Part shown: in pieces, positions 1 to 12,804 of the stretch
How the letters are laid out: the number at the start of each line of letters is the position of its first letter
Position numbering within the stretch: the stretch's first letter is position 1
Origin: Euryodendron excelsum
Taxonomy: Eukaryota > Streptophyta > Magnoliopsida > Ericales > Pentaphylacaceae
DNA: 64,000 bases
NCBI GenBank assembly: GCA_033060915.1
Contig: CM065378.1
Span: forward strand, 53,575,001 to 53,639,000
Direction of reading: 5' to 3'
Translations under genes and position numbers: made by a program
The notes under the pieces: model-generated
The model's input: the letters and a program-made list of their open reading frames with translations, nothing else
Database searches by the model: none
Told to the model about the DNA's origin: nothing

Positions 1-2364
1 TCTTTCATTTACAAAATTGTTGCTAAAATTCTAGCAAATTAATTGAAGAAGGTCATGTCTAAAGTTATCAGTGTATCTTAGACAACTTTTATAAAGGGGA
101 GGCAACTTCTTAATGGGATTTTGATAGCTAATGAAGTTATACATGAATGGAAGAGAAAGACAAGGAGTGGGATAGTTCTTAAATTGGATTTTGAAAAGGC
201 TTACGATACAGTAAATTAGTCATATCTGATGAATATGATGAAGAAAATGGGTTTCGGTAAAAAATGGTTAAAATGGATGAGGGACTGTGTCTTTTCAGGG
301 CAACTATCTATTTTGGTTAATGGTTCAGCAACTGGAATTTGCTAGGCAAAGGGGTCTTTGACAGGGGGATTCTCTATCTCCATTTCTATTTAACATTGCA
401 GCTGAGGGCCTGAATGTGCTACTTGAAAGAGCAATTGCTTTAAACATTATTAGGGGTATAAAAGTAGGCTATAATGACCCCGTGTTGTCTCACCTTCAAT
501 TTACAGACCATAAATTAATATTTTGCGAGACGGATGTGAAAGAATTAAGGATTTTGAAGAGATTATTGAGATGTTTTGAGTTACTTTCAGGATTGAAAAT
601 CAATTTTCAGAATAGTGCAGCTGCGAGGGTGGGGTTAAATGAGGCTTTTCTTGTGGATGTCACTTATATTTTCACATGTAAGGTTCACTTATATTTTCTA
701 GGATCTAATCCAAGATCTGTGAAGTCTTGAAATTGTGTGATTGAGAAAATAAGAGGTAGGTTGGCTGGGTGGCAGAAGAAAGTTTTATCCATTGGAGGTA
801 GGATGACTCTGTTATAATCAACATTGGTAAATATTTCTATTTATTATCTATCTATTTATAAGGCTCTAGTTGAAGTTTATAAGAAGATTGAAAAGATCTA
901 GAGAAGGTTTTTATGGGGAAATGAAGAAGGGAAAAGGAAGTTACACTATGTTAAATGGAATGGAATTAAAAGGGGCAAGAACAAGGGAGGTTTGGGCATT
1001 GTATCTATATCTAAAATGAACAGATATAGAGGTGACTGATGGACATCTCTATATCTATATCTACAATGAACAAGGGAGGATTAATTGCCAAATGGTGGTG
1101 GACGTTCGCTAAAGAGAAAGAAGCTTTGTGGAGATTGGTTATTTATCACAAATATAGGTATGAGGATGGAGATTGGAAGCCGAGAGAGGTAGAAGTGAAC
1201 AAAAACTCAAACATTTGGAAGAAAATACTAAAATTAGGATATATGCAGTCTGATTCTAAGGATCTGATATGGAATCATTTTGAGATCAATTTGGGAAATG
1301 GGCAAAGGTCTTTGTTTTGCAAGGATACTTGGATAGGTGACAAACCTCTAAGTATTATGTATTCTAAACTGTTCTCTCTTTCTGTGCAGAAATCAGTTAA
1401 TATAGCAAAGGTGACTGATGGCAGTTCTTGGAACTTGGTGTTTCAGAGGCAACTATTCGCATGGGAAGTAGATGATTATGGTTAGTTGCTCAATATTCTT
1501 GAACTTGTTGTGCTGCAGGAACATAATGAGGATGATTTAATATGGGATTTGGGGGAGGATGGTGCTTTCTCTGATAAGTCATGGTGTGATTTTGAAGATA
1601 ATTACAATTTTGGAGATTCAAAGGTTCTGTCTAAGCTTTGGAAGGTATGTGCCCCTTTGAAAACTTGAATTTTTGGGTGGTTAGCTTTTCTTGAAAAGAT
1701 TAAAACAAAGATAGTGTTGTCTACAAGGAACTTTTTGCCTCATGGAACTCCTACAGATTGTGTTATGTGTCAGTTGGCTCAAGGGGATTCTAATCATTTG
1801 TTGTTATCATGTTCTTTTGCATGAAAAATATGGAGTTACATTATTAAGACATGGGGGTTGGTATAAGTATGTCTGGTAAGTTTGAAAGAGTATTTGTTGT
1901 GCTAGCAAAGTATGAGGTTCAAAAAGTTTGAAAGGTGGATTTGGAAGGCTTTGTTTATAGCTGTGATTTGGGAAATTTGGAAGAGTAGAATGAGGTATGC
2001 TTCAATCGGTCTTCTATGGTATGGTGGGAGGTGGTTGACAATGCAACTCTTCAATCAGCTTTATGGGTTAAGGTATATTCAAGCCGAAGGTTCCTTTTTC
2101 CATGGATGATATATGGAATTCTCTCCAATGTGTTAGACAATTAAGGAGATAATTGTTATCAGGAGAGGATAGTTTCTCTGTCAACTTTCTTTGTGCCTGT
2201 TGTTGGTTGGATACTTTACTTACTCGTGAAATCTCATTGGTTTTTAGTTTGTTATTGGTGTGGCTAAGATTGGTTGCTCATAGAGAGCCATGGTCTGGCC
2301 TATCCCAAGTTTGTGTTATTTATCCTTAATGAATTTTTCTTTAGCCACAAAAAAAAAAAAAAAA
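1..2364 (+). mobile_element. LINE-1-type retrotransposon, decayed 3' part (RT to poly(A))
   Basis: Three-frame reading of the + strand gives broken pieces of a plant L1-class reverse transcriptase. A block around 186-216 reads DFEKAYDTVN, an RT palm motif. A block at 496-535 corresponds to the catalytic FADD region but reads FTDHKL, so the catalytic aspartates are not intact. A zf-RVT-like C-terminal stretch follows at about 1560-1850. Many in-frame stops and frameshifts separate the pieces (for example 218-220 and after 1485). The element ends in an A-run at 2348-2365, as expected for target-primed reverse transcription. The 5' end lies left of the window. No target-site duplication can be checked. 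It is a non-functional fossil. Confidence 0.88.
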
Positions 2365-5300
2365 AGAAATGTATAAGAAACCTAATAGGAATCTCAGTAA
2401 AACTTTTGCAAAACATAAGTCAAACATTAAAAATTTATTAAAAACCTTTATTAATACATCGATACTTTAGTAAAATATAATGAAATGCTTAATTGAAGCT
2501 TATATAAAAAGAAAAAAAATAATAGGAAAATCATGTGTATTATTATGGGAATCACATATGAAACAAATAAGAAACATTAGTTCTATAAGGAAAATTTTGA
2601 ATCATAAACCTATGAACATTGAGTTTCATAGACATTTACTTGCAATAACTTTGAAGACGTTTTTTTGTTTTTTTTTTTGCATCTAACAGAAATGAATGCC
2701 TATAAATGGAAAAATGATTCATTTTGCTATTAACTACTAACTACCAAAATAAAAAACTAATGATAGTACCTAATTTAAAATTTAAAATGAAGGGAATATA
2801 CTCAACGCAACTATACTAACATAATATAGTAAATTGAATACTTCAAATTTATATAGTCATTGGTAATTAACCAACCAATTAAGTTAGTCGTATAATAATT
2901 TAAATGCTAATATGGTAAGTGATGAGTTAGATTAAACTTTACTAAAGACATTTCAATTGAATAAACCTATACTTCTCAATTTTTGAGTTATATAACTTAA
3001 TACATTATTTAAATCTCCTTTCCAATTATATTTTTCTAGAACAGTTTTTAAAATTTACAAATAGTTTCCAGGAACGTCCTATTTGCCTTATTAAAATTCC
3101 TAAAATATTCTCCTATGGCAATATAAAAGGTTTTTTTAGAAGGCTTTTTTTTTATATATATTTTTGCTAGAATCTTTTAAAATGAATCCGTGAAAATTGA
3201 GTTTCCTATCAGCTTTCTCTTAGTTTATCTAGAGTTCCCTTCAACATTTGAAACATTTTCCAAAATTATCTACAAAGTTTTCTCAATTTTTTTAGAAGTG
3301 AATCATACTTGTTTTAGAAGTGCACTTTCTTTGGCAAATATAACTTCCTAGTGATCACGAGTCCAAGAAGGTAGATGAGCTTAACAGTAGTGGCTTTTAT
3401 TGAGACTCAAAGTAAGTTTGATTGAGGTCTCGAGTTCTGCCCTTTTCATTTCTCCCATCTTCAAGGTTTGAACTGAACTCCCCATCTTCTCCCCGATAAG
3501 TAGTAGTAGTAGTACACACATAGTGTTGATATTCGTAGTGCTCCTCAAAATTACAATGTCGGGTGTAACTTGTCATCTAAAAAAAAAAAATCATCCCTAG
3601 TCCAATAAAAAATCCTTAAATAAAAAACAAGCTAGGTTTTTAGGTAGATTAAGATGCCACACATGCCATTAAATGTTAATGACCATGTTGCAAAATACCC
3701 ATTTTTAACTTGACGTGTCTTTAGCAAATCAAGTCAAACAATTAGTATAACTATTATGCGACTTAAGTTGCAAATTCTCGAGTCACCATTGAGTCAACAT
3801 TTTTGAAGACAAGCATCAGTGAATCGTTCTTTCATACAAGAATTCTCGAGAGATTGTAATTACTTCTATTTAAATTAATAAATTGAAATTTGTCACTCTA
3901 TTTTTTTATCTTAATTTCATAAGCATGAAATCTGTTTGTACAAATTTCTGGCACACTCGTAGAACAATTTTAGCCTCTCATCTATTTTCGTTGCAATTGA
4001 AATTTCAGATTCCCACATCTCCCAGTACAATTTGGGGTTGGAGTAAAGTGTTGTTGCTTCTGTGTCATCAAAGAGCTAACACATTCTCTCAAATATACTG
4101 GGAGCAAGTATCAAGTATTGACGCACCTAACCGTCTCTAAAGAGTTACCTCAAAGCAAAAGTTCAACGTCATCAAAGTCCTTTTGAGCTTCGAAACTTAT
4201 AGAAGGAATTCAACTCCACGTGGAATTGGGATGAACCAAAAAAAACAAAAAGTCAAATATCAAACGGACATGTACTCCTCATACTATCCCGAGCACCTTA
4301 TCAAGTATTTGACACCGACATCATTTGGTCTATTCCTCACCATTCACCATGTTTTTAGAGGAGAAAGTAATTCCTCCGTGAACTTTTAAATATTTGTTAA
4401 GATCTTTGATATATTTTTATTACTTTAAAGCTTTCCTTTTCAATTTTATTATGCAATTTTCATTATAAATTTCTTTATTTTATCCAATCCCAATATTTTA
4501 ATTGACAATACAATTTCACTAGTATAACCTATTAATTTTCCCAAATTTTCTTCAAAAAATTTTCTACTGAATTTCTTACTTTGTCAAAAATTATTTCTCA
4601 TTTTCCATTTTTGAAGATATTATCATTTTCAATATCGTTCCTCTTCTGAGCAACTATGGTTTATAGGACACAATTGTATTCATGTGCTTTGAAAATTGAA
4701 AATTCTAATTTACTTTTCATATAAATATTTTGGAAACGTTATCATCTAAATATATTCATAAAATATTGTAATAGAATCAATAGGGAAAATATAGGAGATG
4801 TTGATTTTGTCCAGTTTCTTTGCAAATTTCATAACAAACTTATATAATTAATCATTTCTTGCTTTCTATTTTTATCAGATAATTCAAAAATAATGTTTCT
4901 TATATGTGTTTCCACAGTTATTTTAGTTCTACTCTTTTCTTTGGAAAATAGATATAAATATTTAATCACATATGAGGCAATTTAAAAATTGGCCCAATTC
5001 ATTTGTTTTTTTGGAACAACCCTTGCAAACAATGTGCCTTCTCTTATTTTTAAGTGACTTAAATAACACTTAATGTTTTTAAAATTCATTCAAATTTGAT
5101 CACCTACCCTCTCAACCACCAAAAAAAAAAAAAAGTAATAATACATTTGCATCTATGCGTCCATATTATCCTCAAGGAAATTAGCTTTGGAATTAGCAAT
5201 CTCATATTTTCTCCATAATGGGCTTATTTTACACTTTCTGTCTTGTAAACGAATCTCAAACTGGCATTTTAGAATAAATTAAAACTTAAAAACCCTAATC

Positions 5301-5690
5301 CCAAAGTTTGTTAATCCGAGCCGAAAGTATACTACTAAACACGTAGCAATGGCAATAATTTCCTAAGCCATATATAGATGTGATTGTAGATAACAAACTC
5401 ATAAATTAATTAATGGCTATAAAAATCTAAACTCTAAATCCAGAAGTTGTTTATTATTAAAATGTTCTTCATAATTTAATATATTTTAGCATGAAAACAG
5501 GACATGAAATATTACGTTATAAATCACTAGAGGGTCGACTGAGGGTTTAATGCTATGCAATTGTAGCTACAAGGCACGACTCTCTTTTCAAAGGAAAATG
5601 CTATACTTTTAGAAAACTTATACAAAAAGAATTCCATAATATAGCAATGGCGTTATTGTAATTAAAGGTCATTATGGGTGTTTTGTTTTA
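2365..5690. other. intergenic, AT-rich, no gene seen
   Basis: This stretch has no ORF with recognisable protein features and no clear terminal repeats. It contains short A/T runs and a (TAG)n tract near 3500. I see nothing functional. Confidence 0.6.
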
Positions 5691-6065
5691 GGAGTAATTA
5701 TAGTTTACCTCTTATAGTTTGAGCAAAAATCAGATAGTCCCCCTGTGGATCAAAGTGAACACATAACTTCTTATAGTGTAGATTTATCTACAAAATAAAT
5801 GAAACTATAACAGATTGGGTGAAATAACAAAGATATCCTTGAGAAAAATAACCCTTTATTTTGATATAAAATGATAAAATTATCTTTTTAATATTTCATT
5901 TGGAAGAGATAGAATAATGAAAATACTCTCGTAACAAAATTATCATCAATTCTAACAGTTTTGTTCTTTTTACAGTTAAACTCAAACACAAAAGTATTAT
6001 GTGTTCATTTTTAACCTACATGCGGTTTTTTTATTAAACTACAAGGGGATAAAATATAATTACCC
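5691..6065. mobile_element. MITE-like element with imperfect terminal inverted repeats
   Basis: The left end begins GGAGTAATTATAGTTTACC. The reverse complement of the right end begins GGGTAATTATATTTTATCC. The similarity continues inward for roughly 80 bases, including a shared GAACACATAA block. The interior has no coding capacity. This fits a non-autonomous DNA transposon. The superfamily is not assigned because the flanking duplication is unclear. Confidence 0.6.
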
Positions 6066-6300
6066 ATTTGTTTAAAAGTGAATGGATTTCATCCAATCAC
6101 ATTATTTTGGTTCGAGAATGTAAGCTTGGATAAGAGTCATTCACTTTTCTCTATTAATTGGATGAGAGCCACGGGGTAATTACCTTTTTTGCCATTTGTT
6201 TAAAAGTGAATGACTCTCATCCAATTACAAATTGTAATTATAAGGGAATAAAGTGTGATTATCCATTTGTTTTTACATTCTCGACCTAATTAATACTAGT
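6066..6300. repeat. inverted and direct repeat cluster
   Basis: CCATTTGTTTAAAAGTGAAT occurs twice in direct orientation, near 6064 and 6192. A complementary AGTCATTCACTTTT lies between the copies near 6137. TCGAGAATGTAA near 6113 is matched in inverse near 6279. This looks like a second small MITE-like hairpin next to the preceding element. There is no coding potential. Confidence 0.45.
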
Positions 6301-6350
6301 CCAATGAAATAGTGTATAGCATTGTGTGACAGCGAAAAACACCTAGTTAG

Positions 6351-6630
6351 GTCTGTTTGGTAAACATTTTGTGTTTTTGATTTATATTTTTTTTGAAAAA
6401 AAAACAAAAAAACAGTATTTGTTATCTTTTTTTTTGTTTTTAGTTGTTTACAAAATTTAAAAAAATAAAATAAAAAATATTAAAATGAGTGTATTTTTTA
6501 TTTTCAAGATATTGATATAATATTGTTGGCATAATGATAACCTATAAATGCCCATCATCAAATCATAAAAAATATATAATAAAAATACATACTAAAAAAT
6601 AAAAACTGATAGCATTACCAAACAGATTAA
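6351..6630. mobile_element. hAT-like MITE
   Basis: The left terminus reads GTCTGTTTGGTAA. The right terminus is its inverse complement, TTACCAAACAGATTA, ending near 6629. The 280-bp interior is AT-rich and non-coding. Flanks GTTAGG and TTAAGG may be a worn target duplication. The TCTGTTTGGTA-type terminus resembles plant hAT-derived MITEs, but that family call is an inference. Confidence 0.5.
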
Positions 6631-7238
6631 GGTTACGCAAAACGACTCTAACAACAGTTCATATTTCATTAGACTAGTATTAATTGGTACCACCAGTACA
6701 TATATGTTGCAGGTTGATCTAACCATCACTGTCTCTTTCTCTTTGGACCACTCTCAGCTCTTTCTGCAATGTGCGATTGACATATCCGAAGACTTCCTTA
6801 TCAGAGGGAAAAAAAAAAAAAAAAATATTCACTAGGCTTTCCGGGTATAACTATGGGTTTCATTATTCAAATTATAATACACATGATTCAAAGTTTTGTA
6901 AGTGCTATTAACTTTTTAAGATTATTTCATAATTTTTATTTCAATAATTATTCAATTTGTGTAGAACGGAGATTACATAAATTTTAGAATTAATCACAGT
7001 ACATGCAAGTTAATTTAAACACGGATCATCAAATATATATATATATATTATACAAGTAACCATCCTAGCTAGGAAGATTTATTCCACTCAACCTTCCTTT
7101 CTTTATTACTAATTACAATCGCTACTTAACAAATACAAGTATCGTTTCCTTGAGCAAATACTAACAATAAGATTGACCTCCTCCTCCTTCTCCTCCTCCT
7201 CTTCTTCTTTTTCTTCTTCTTCTTCTTCTTTGGAGGTC
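6631..7238 (+). promoter_or_regulatory. putative promoter and CT-rich 5' leader of the glycosyltransferase gene
   Basis: A TATATATATATATATTATA tract at 7033-7051 lies about 190 bases before the chosen ATG and could supply a TATA box. The segment 7177-7232 is almost pure CTC/TTC triplets, a common plant 5'-UTR feature. The (CTT)n leader stays in frame with the coding sequence, but no ATG occurs in it before 7239. Promoter function is inferred from position only. Confidence 0.35.
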
Positions 7239-7526
7239 ATGGATACCGGAGGTGGTGGGGGCCAAGCCGACAGTAAGTCAGTGGAGCCAGACGGTGGCAG
7301 CCACCACCCTGACCACCACAATAACAACAACAACCACCACCACCACCGCCACAAACCTCAGGTGTCCCGACAGGTTAACAGGATTGTGCTGTTATTTGGG
7401 GTGATTGTTGTTACCGGCTTTGCTCTTTATCGTTCGGCCTACCCGTTTCAGTTTTTGCCCGGCTATTCATACAGCCCGTTTAACGAGTCTGCGCTTGCAA
7501 ACTACTCTTCTTCTTCTTCTTTGACG
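7239..7526 (+). CDS. glycosyltransferase exon 1 (membrane anchor and stem)
   Basis: It encodes 96 residues: an acidic/Gly-rich start, His and Asn runs, the hydrophobic anchor, then a Ser-rich stem. It ends ACG before donor GTAAGT at 7527 in phase 0. Reading through the donor meets a stop at 7551, which supports splicing. Confidence 0.85.
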
Positions 7527-10500
7527 GTAAGTGACGACTCACTTTGTATATAATTACAGTTTGCAGTCAATGAATGTAAGAGCATGAACACATATAACAT
7601 TAACTGCATGGAAAAAAGAAGGAAAAAAAAAAGGAAAGAGCTTCTCTACTTTTAGTAAGAATTCAGGCTTACCTAGATATCATAGAGTCTGTATAGTACA
7701 ATTTTTTTTAACTTATTTTATTTTATTTTTTTGACTTATAAGTAAAAAAGTTAATTTTTTTTTACTTTTTTTTTTTATAAGTTAAAGATAAACAAAAAAA
7801 TAAAAATAAAAAGCAAAAAGTTAAAAAAAGTTAGTTTTTTTTCTTAGAAACTAAAAAAAGTTAGGCTGAAAAGTCTTACTAAAAGAGATGAGGGTATCAT
7901 GTCAATCACATCGCTCTTTTTTGTAATTGCGTAGTATAAGAAGAAAATTTTAAAACTTTAGAAATCAATTGAAACATAACTTCTGATTTTAATGTCTGGA
8001 TACACGGGGGAGTGAGAGAGGGCAGTAGGAGACTACCCATTTTTGTTGAGGGGTCAAGCTAGAAAAAATAGTTGAGAGTAAATTTTTTAAATTTTAAGGA
8101 GCGATACACTACTTTTATCCTAAATAATAAAATTGTTTATAAAAGTTAAAAGAAATTTAAAAATTTTGAGAGCCATGATCCCTCTCATGCCGCTTTGTCC
8201 GCCGTTGAGGGAGGGGGAGAGGAAGGAGAGGGGAGGGTAAACATCTCTGTTCCTATTTGGATCTCTTGTTTCATTAAACGATAATTACAAGGGGAGAAAG
8301 CACCTCTTGTTTAATTAGATATTATAATAATTATGAAGGGAAATGAAGTGCACATGAAGCCAAATAGGAGATTAAAATTATGAACGTTGAGTATTTTGAT
8401 TTGAAATAAAAATATCACAAATAATCACATCGTGTTGTATGAAAATTTTATACCAAAATTCTATTTATATAGCATTACTCTAAAAAAATTCTTATCTTCT
8501 CACAAATTGTGGAGTACACTGGGTATTAAAATATTTTTAGTAATAAGCTTTTTATTTTTCTTTCTTTTCCTCCCAATTTTGAAGGGAAAGAAAATTACTC
8601 AAATTGTGGGCTCTCCTCTCGTAACTCCTCCATATACATTCTCTTCCATTCTTAAAACAATCGAAACAGGGTAAATATTTATCCATTTCTTTCTATATCC
8701 TTCACATCCTTAATCAAAAATTTTTTAATTATATTTGTGACATGACAACAACTATAAACTCATTGGAACTCAAAGTTGACCCTATAACTAATTTATTTTG
8801 TTTTTTCTTTTTCCTTTTTTTTCCTTATTAAACATGACATTGGAATCACCAAACCCCATTAGTTATACTAAATCATATATATGATTGCGACTGGTAAGAT
8901 ACAGCCCCCCGTAGTTGAATCAAAATACCCAAATTTCAAGAGCAATAAAAAAAATTTTGTATACGAAACCTGAACGCGAAAATATTTGAAAGTTGTGCAT
9001 GAAAAACCATCATCATCAGTAAAAGAAAAGGGGAAAGTGAAAAAAAAAAAAAAACCCCTAAAAAGAATTAGGAAAGGGTAAAATCGATTTGCTAATGGCC
9101 AGTCAGAGTTGGCTTCTTCCCCAGCCAGGGAATGGGATATTCATTGGTCTGCATCCTCTAAAGATTCCAATTCTTCTTGCTCTCTCACATAACTCCTTGT
9201 ACACACCTTCACCCCACTTGCAAAAAACAACATATCAATCACTTTACAGATTTCTAATTATATTGAGGAAATGTATGTGATATTCGGACTCATCCAATTC
9301 CCCCAAACATTTAAAACAGAAAGAATAGGACAAAATCCTCCCAAACTTTGGTATTATCGCATATCTTGATGGATCCTTAATTGTTTATGTTTGTTCTATC
9401 TTGGGGCTATAGCATATTTTGATGAATCCTTAGTTGTTTTTATGTTATGTTTGTCCTATCTTGGGGCTGAAACCTCACCAATATTAATTTGTGCTTAAAT
9501 ATTACTACCACATACACCAACGTAGCTAAAGTATGCCCAGAGGGGCAGTTGTCCCTTTAAAATTTTAAAAAATATATTTTGATGTTCATTTTTACAAATA
9601 TGTTTCAATTTGCCTCTTAAATTTTTTAAAATTATATTTTTAACTACAATTTTAGAAATATTTTTAAGTTGTTCCTCTAAAAATTTATAAATTCTCCATT
9701 TAAGTAATTATTTTGGTTTAAAGATCTATTTATATATTATTTATACAGAAACTTGTATAAATTATACATAGTAATGATTGCCCACTCTTGATGAATTTTT
9801 TTGGCTCCACCACTGCCACCGTCTCCTCATAATCTTTTACAATAGTAGCGTCAGCTTGTCACCTTGGCTATAGCTAGCTTTAAGGTTGCGGCCATTGACA
9901 CCAAGGTTAAGTTCATCACCCTACATGCCCAGTATAGCCATCACTATTACTTCTTCTTGAAATATATATGACTGGCAACAAGATTTTGTACTTAAGCAAG
10001 CATGTTGCCAAGATTCTATACTAAATAAGCAATCATATTACCCTCATGCATTTCACACATCAACAAAATCAGGTTAGAGTCGAGTATTCTAGACGTTAAA
10101 GTCTGCAAGGAGGAGGCTATCCCCTTGAGAGGAGTGTTGTTGGTACAATCACAATGAATTTGTTATTTTATATATGTTAATAATATATAATATTAGATTG
10201 GAAATTAACTAATAATAGTTAATTATTACCTATTATGGAAAAGGTAACTTAACAAAATAAATGTCAATAACCATAAATTAATAACACTATATTAAAATTG
10301 TGAATAATTTGAACAATTATTTTGTAACAGTAATTTTAGTACACCAGGCATCTTATGTTATTCCATGCATTTTTTAGGAGAAGGAAGCAGTGGAGTTGCA
10401 GACAACTTTGGGAAAAGCGGCCATGGCGGACAAAACTGTAATAATAACAATACTAAACGGAGCGTGGGCAGCCCCAAATTCAACATTTGATCTCTTCCTG

Positions 10501-10746
10501 GAGAGCTTCCGAATAGGGGATGGAACCAGTAAACTCTTGAATCATTTGATGGTTATAGCCATGGACCAGAAGGCATATAATCGTTGCTTAGCTCTACACC
10601 CTCATTGTTATGTTCTTAGCACCAACGGTGTGGACTTCTCCGGCGAGGCATATTATATGAGCACTAACTACTTCGATATGATGTGGAGAAGAATTGACTT
10701 TCTACACTCTGTTCTTAAGATGGGATACAACTTTATTTTCACGGTA

Positions 10747-10785
<39 letters not shown>

Positions 10786-12685
10786 GCCTGAAAAGTGGAA
10801 GCAGGACCAAGGTGAATATAAAACATGGTCTAATTTGGTTGTTCATAAGTATAATTAAATTAGGTGAATGCAGCATTTTAGTTAATAAAAAATTTACTAG
10901 CCGTTTGTAAAAAATTTCTTTGCTCAACTAAGAAATCTCTCGACAGAACGATCACAAGACTAGACGATGGTTAGAAATGAACCCGAGTCTCATCCAACTT
11001 ATCGAAAGGTAGATTGGAACACTTTCCCATCTAAATTAAATGAGGACACATGCAAAGTCTTGCATTCTTAAGTTTGATTTATCTTGTGTACTACATGGTT
11101 CCTTTTTTCTTTTTTCTTTTTTTTGTAGAGAGAGAGATATAGAGTAACTGTTAAGTTGTTTATCGGATATTTGGGGAGTTTGAAGTCTTTAACACCCTCC
11201 ATAATTTTGGACTGATTTTGGTGTTCACAGATGCTGCTGAGCCCATTTTATTGTCTAATAAAGCATTATCCCAATAATAGCATGATTCCTTTCTCTTTTC
11301 AAACAAAGCAAATATATATATATATATATATACACACACTATCAACTTGCACTAAAATAGTTGGCTTATATATATATGATCGACTTGTTGCCTTTTGCTC
11401 AAGAGTCAGGATGATGCTCGTGAATATAAAACTAGTGTATTGATGAAAGACTTGTAGAGAATCCATTAACAACGATTACTGTATTAGATTTAGTCTGTTT
11501 TAGTACTTCCAAAGATTTATATTCTATTATGGTAACTGGTTATTTTGAACTCATGATACACTTGATTTTATAGAACTTTATGGCAAATTAATCTGCAAGA
11601 AAAGTTATAAATTGTCAATTTGGTTTAATTATTTCATCACCTTTTCCCTAGCTGCTTGTCCATATATGGTTTCCAACTTGATAAGAAGAGTTAAAACTTG
11701 AAAGTATGCGGAGTTATATAAATAACAAAATTTATTATTTACATTATAAATTTCCTGCTCTGTTTTACTCTATTGTACTGTTTGAAGGATTGACTTAGCT
11801 TTTAAGTACTCCAATTAGTAACAATATAGGCCATAGACAAGTCATTATAAGTTTGTCAACTACTAAAAGGATTTCTTATAGAAGGTTTATGACATCCACG
11901 AACGAAATGCAATATTATATAACCTATGATAGAAAAAAGTAACTAAAATAGTTGTCTCTCTCTCTCTCTCTCTCATAATTTTAATAGATGAGCTTAAAAT
12001 TTCATATCATTCTATAAGAATGTGATTTTTCATTAGCAAAGAGTGGTTGTCGATAATTAATTGTTTTCTTTTGCCAATCCATATAACTCTTGCATTCTAG
12101 TTATGATTGTAGAAACTATTTCTATATCTTATAAATTGTTTATGTAAACTAAACTATCCTTTCATTTTTCTGCTCTTCCTCCAGGATGCTGATATAATGT
12201 GGTTTCGCGATCCATTTCCACGTTTTTATTTGGATGCTGATTTCCAAATTGCATGTGATTCTTTCAACGGCAAACCTTCAAGTTTAGAAAATAAACCGAA
12301 TGCAGGTTTTAAATATGTAAAATCAAATAAGCGTGCAATCAAATTCTACGAGTTTTGGTACACCTCAAAAGACGTTTATCCAGGCTTAAACGAACAAGAC
12401 GTGCTTAATAAGATAAAATTCGATCCATTCTTCAGGAAGATTGGATTAAAAATGAAGTTTTTGGATACGGCTTACTTTGGCGGGTTTTGTCAACCAAGCA
12501 AGGATCTCAATCAAGTCTGTACAATGCACGCGAATTGCTGTTATGGTTTAGGTAACAAAGTTCATGATCTCAAGCTTATGCTCCAGGATTGGAGAAATTT
12601 TTTGTCATTACCAACTGATTTAAGGGCATCCAAGCCAACATCTTGGACGGTTCCGCAATATTGCAGGTATACATTAAGGGGCTAG
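7239..12685 (+). CDS. nucleotide-diphospho-sugar transferase family protein (At4g15970-like), 3 exons
   Basis: Joined exons 7239-7526, 10378-10743 and 12185-12685 give 384 aa with both introns in phase 0 and GT-AG borders. The product is a type II membrane protein. It has a His/Asn/Gly-rich N-terminal tail (residues 1-45), one hydrophobic anchor (about 49-63), a Ser-rich stem, and a Nucleotid_trans (DUF271) domain from about residue 110 to the end. The FIFT-DADIMWFRDPF block (DxD at 219-221) spans the exon 2/3 junction and would bind the metal and nucleotide sugar. The family is Golgi-type and related to plant GT77 cell-wall transferases such as RRA and XEG113; the substrate of this member is unknown. 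ATG 7239 is the first in-frame ATG. The length fits the family. An alternative 3' end is possible: CAG|GTATAC at 12667 could splice to an AG near 12833. Confidence 0.9.
7527..10377 (+). other. intron 1 of the glycosyltransferase gene
   Basis: This 2.85-kb GT-AG intron is AT-rich. It holds A/T runs and a near-tandem duplication of about 61 bp at 9352-9473. I see no coding sequence or transposon termini in it. Confidence 0.75.
9352..9473 (+). repeat. two-copy tandem repeat, about 61 bp
   Basis: Both copies carry GCATAT.TTGATG.ATCCTTA and end with CTATCTTGGGGCT. The second has small insertions. It lies inside intron 1 of the glycosyltransferase gene. Confidence 0.6.
10378..10743 (+). CDS. glycosyltransferase exon 2 (N-terminal half of the catalytic domain)
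   Basis: It encodes 122 residues after acceptor TTTTTTAG. It contains VIITILNGAWA and a conserved LLNHLMVIAMD segment typical of the family, and ends GYNFIFT. Donor GTACG at 10744 is followed three bases later by a (CT)17 tract. Confidence 0.9.
10744..12184 (+). other. intron 2 of the glycosyltransferase gene
   Basis: This 1.44-kb intron is bounded by GTACGC and CTTCCTCCAG. It holds two CT microsatellites and a TA tract at 11311-11331. I see no other feature. Confidence 0.8.
10749..10783 (+). repeat. (CT)n microsatellite next to a 5' splice site
   Basis: An uninterrupted CT repeat of 35 bases starts five bases into intron 2. Shorter CT tracts lie at 11955-11974 in the same intron and at 14231-14286 downstream. 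Confidence 0.95.
12185..12685 (+). CDS. glycosyltransferase exon 3 (DxD motif and C-terminal half)
   Basis: It encodes 166 residues and stop TAG. It begins with the DAD metal-binding motif in DADIMWFRDPFPRF. It contains the NAGFKYVKSN segment, the LNEQDVLNKIKFDPFF segment and the FGGFCQPSKDLNQVCTMHAN segment, all placed as in the family. It ends near a WTVPQYC stretch, the usual C-terminal region of this group. Confidence 0.92.
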   Translation, partial: DADIMWFRDPFPRFYLDADFQIACDSFNGKPSSLENKPNAGFKYVKSNKRAIKFYEFWYTSKDVYPGLNEQDVLNKIKFDPFFRKIGLKMKFLDTAYFGGFCQPSKDLNQVCTMHANCCYGLGNKVHDLKLMLQDWRNFLSLPTDLRASKPTSWTVPQYCRYTLRG

Positions 12686-12798
12686 ACTAAATTAAATATT
12701 GTCTCTTTGGTATTTTTTATTTACAAGAAAATGACTACATAGAAGCTTTTGCGAACACTAATATTTTCAGTAATTGTTGCTTCTTTTATCCAGCCATA

Positions 12799-12804
12799 AA
12801 TAAA
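12799..12804 (+). terminator. putative polyadenylation signal AATAAA
   Basis: AATAAA lies 114 bases after the stop codon of the glycosyltransferase gene, within the usual 3'-UTR range. Function is inferred from position. Confidence 0.4.

Noticed and set aside
7173..7238. Upstream extension of the glycosyltransferase frame through the (CTT)n leader
   Set aside because: The extension has no ATG; it begins at a TTG in a pyrimidine-rich leader, so ATG 7239 was chosen.
10739..10927. - strand ORF with an (RE)n tract
   Set aside because: It is a shadow of the CT microsatellite behind glycosyltransferase exon 2.
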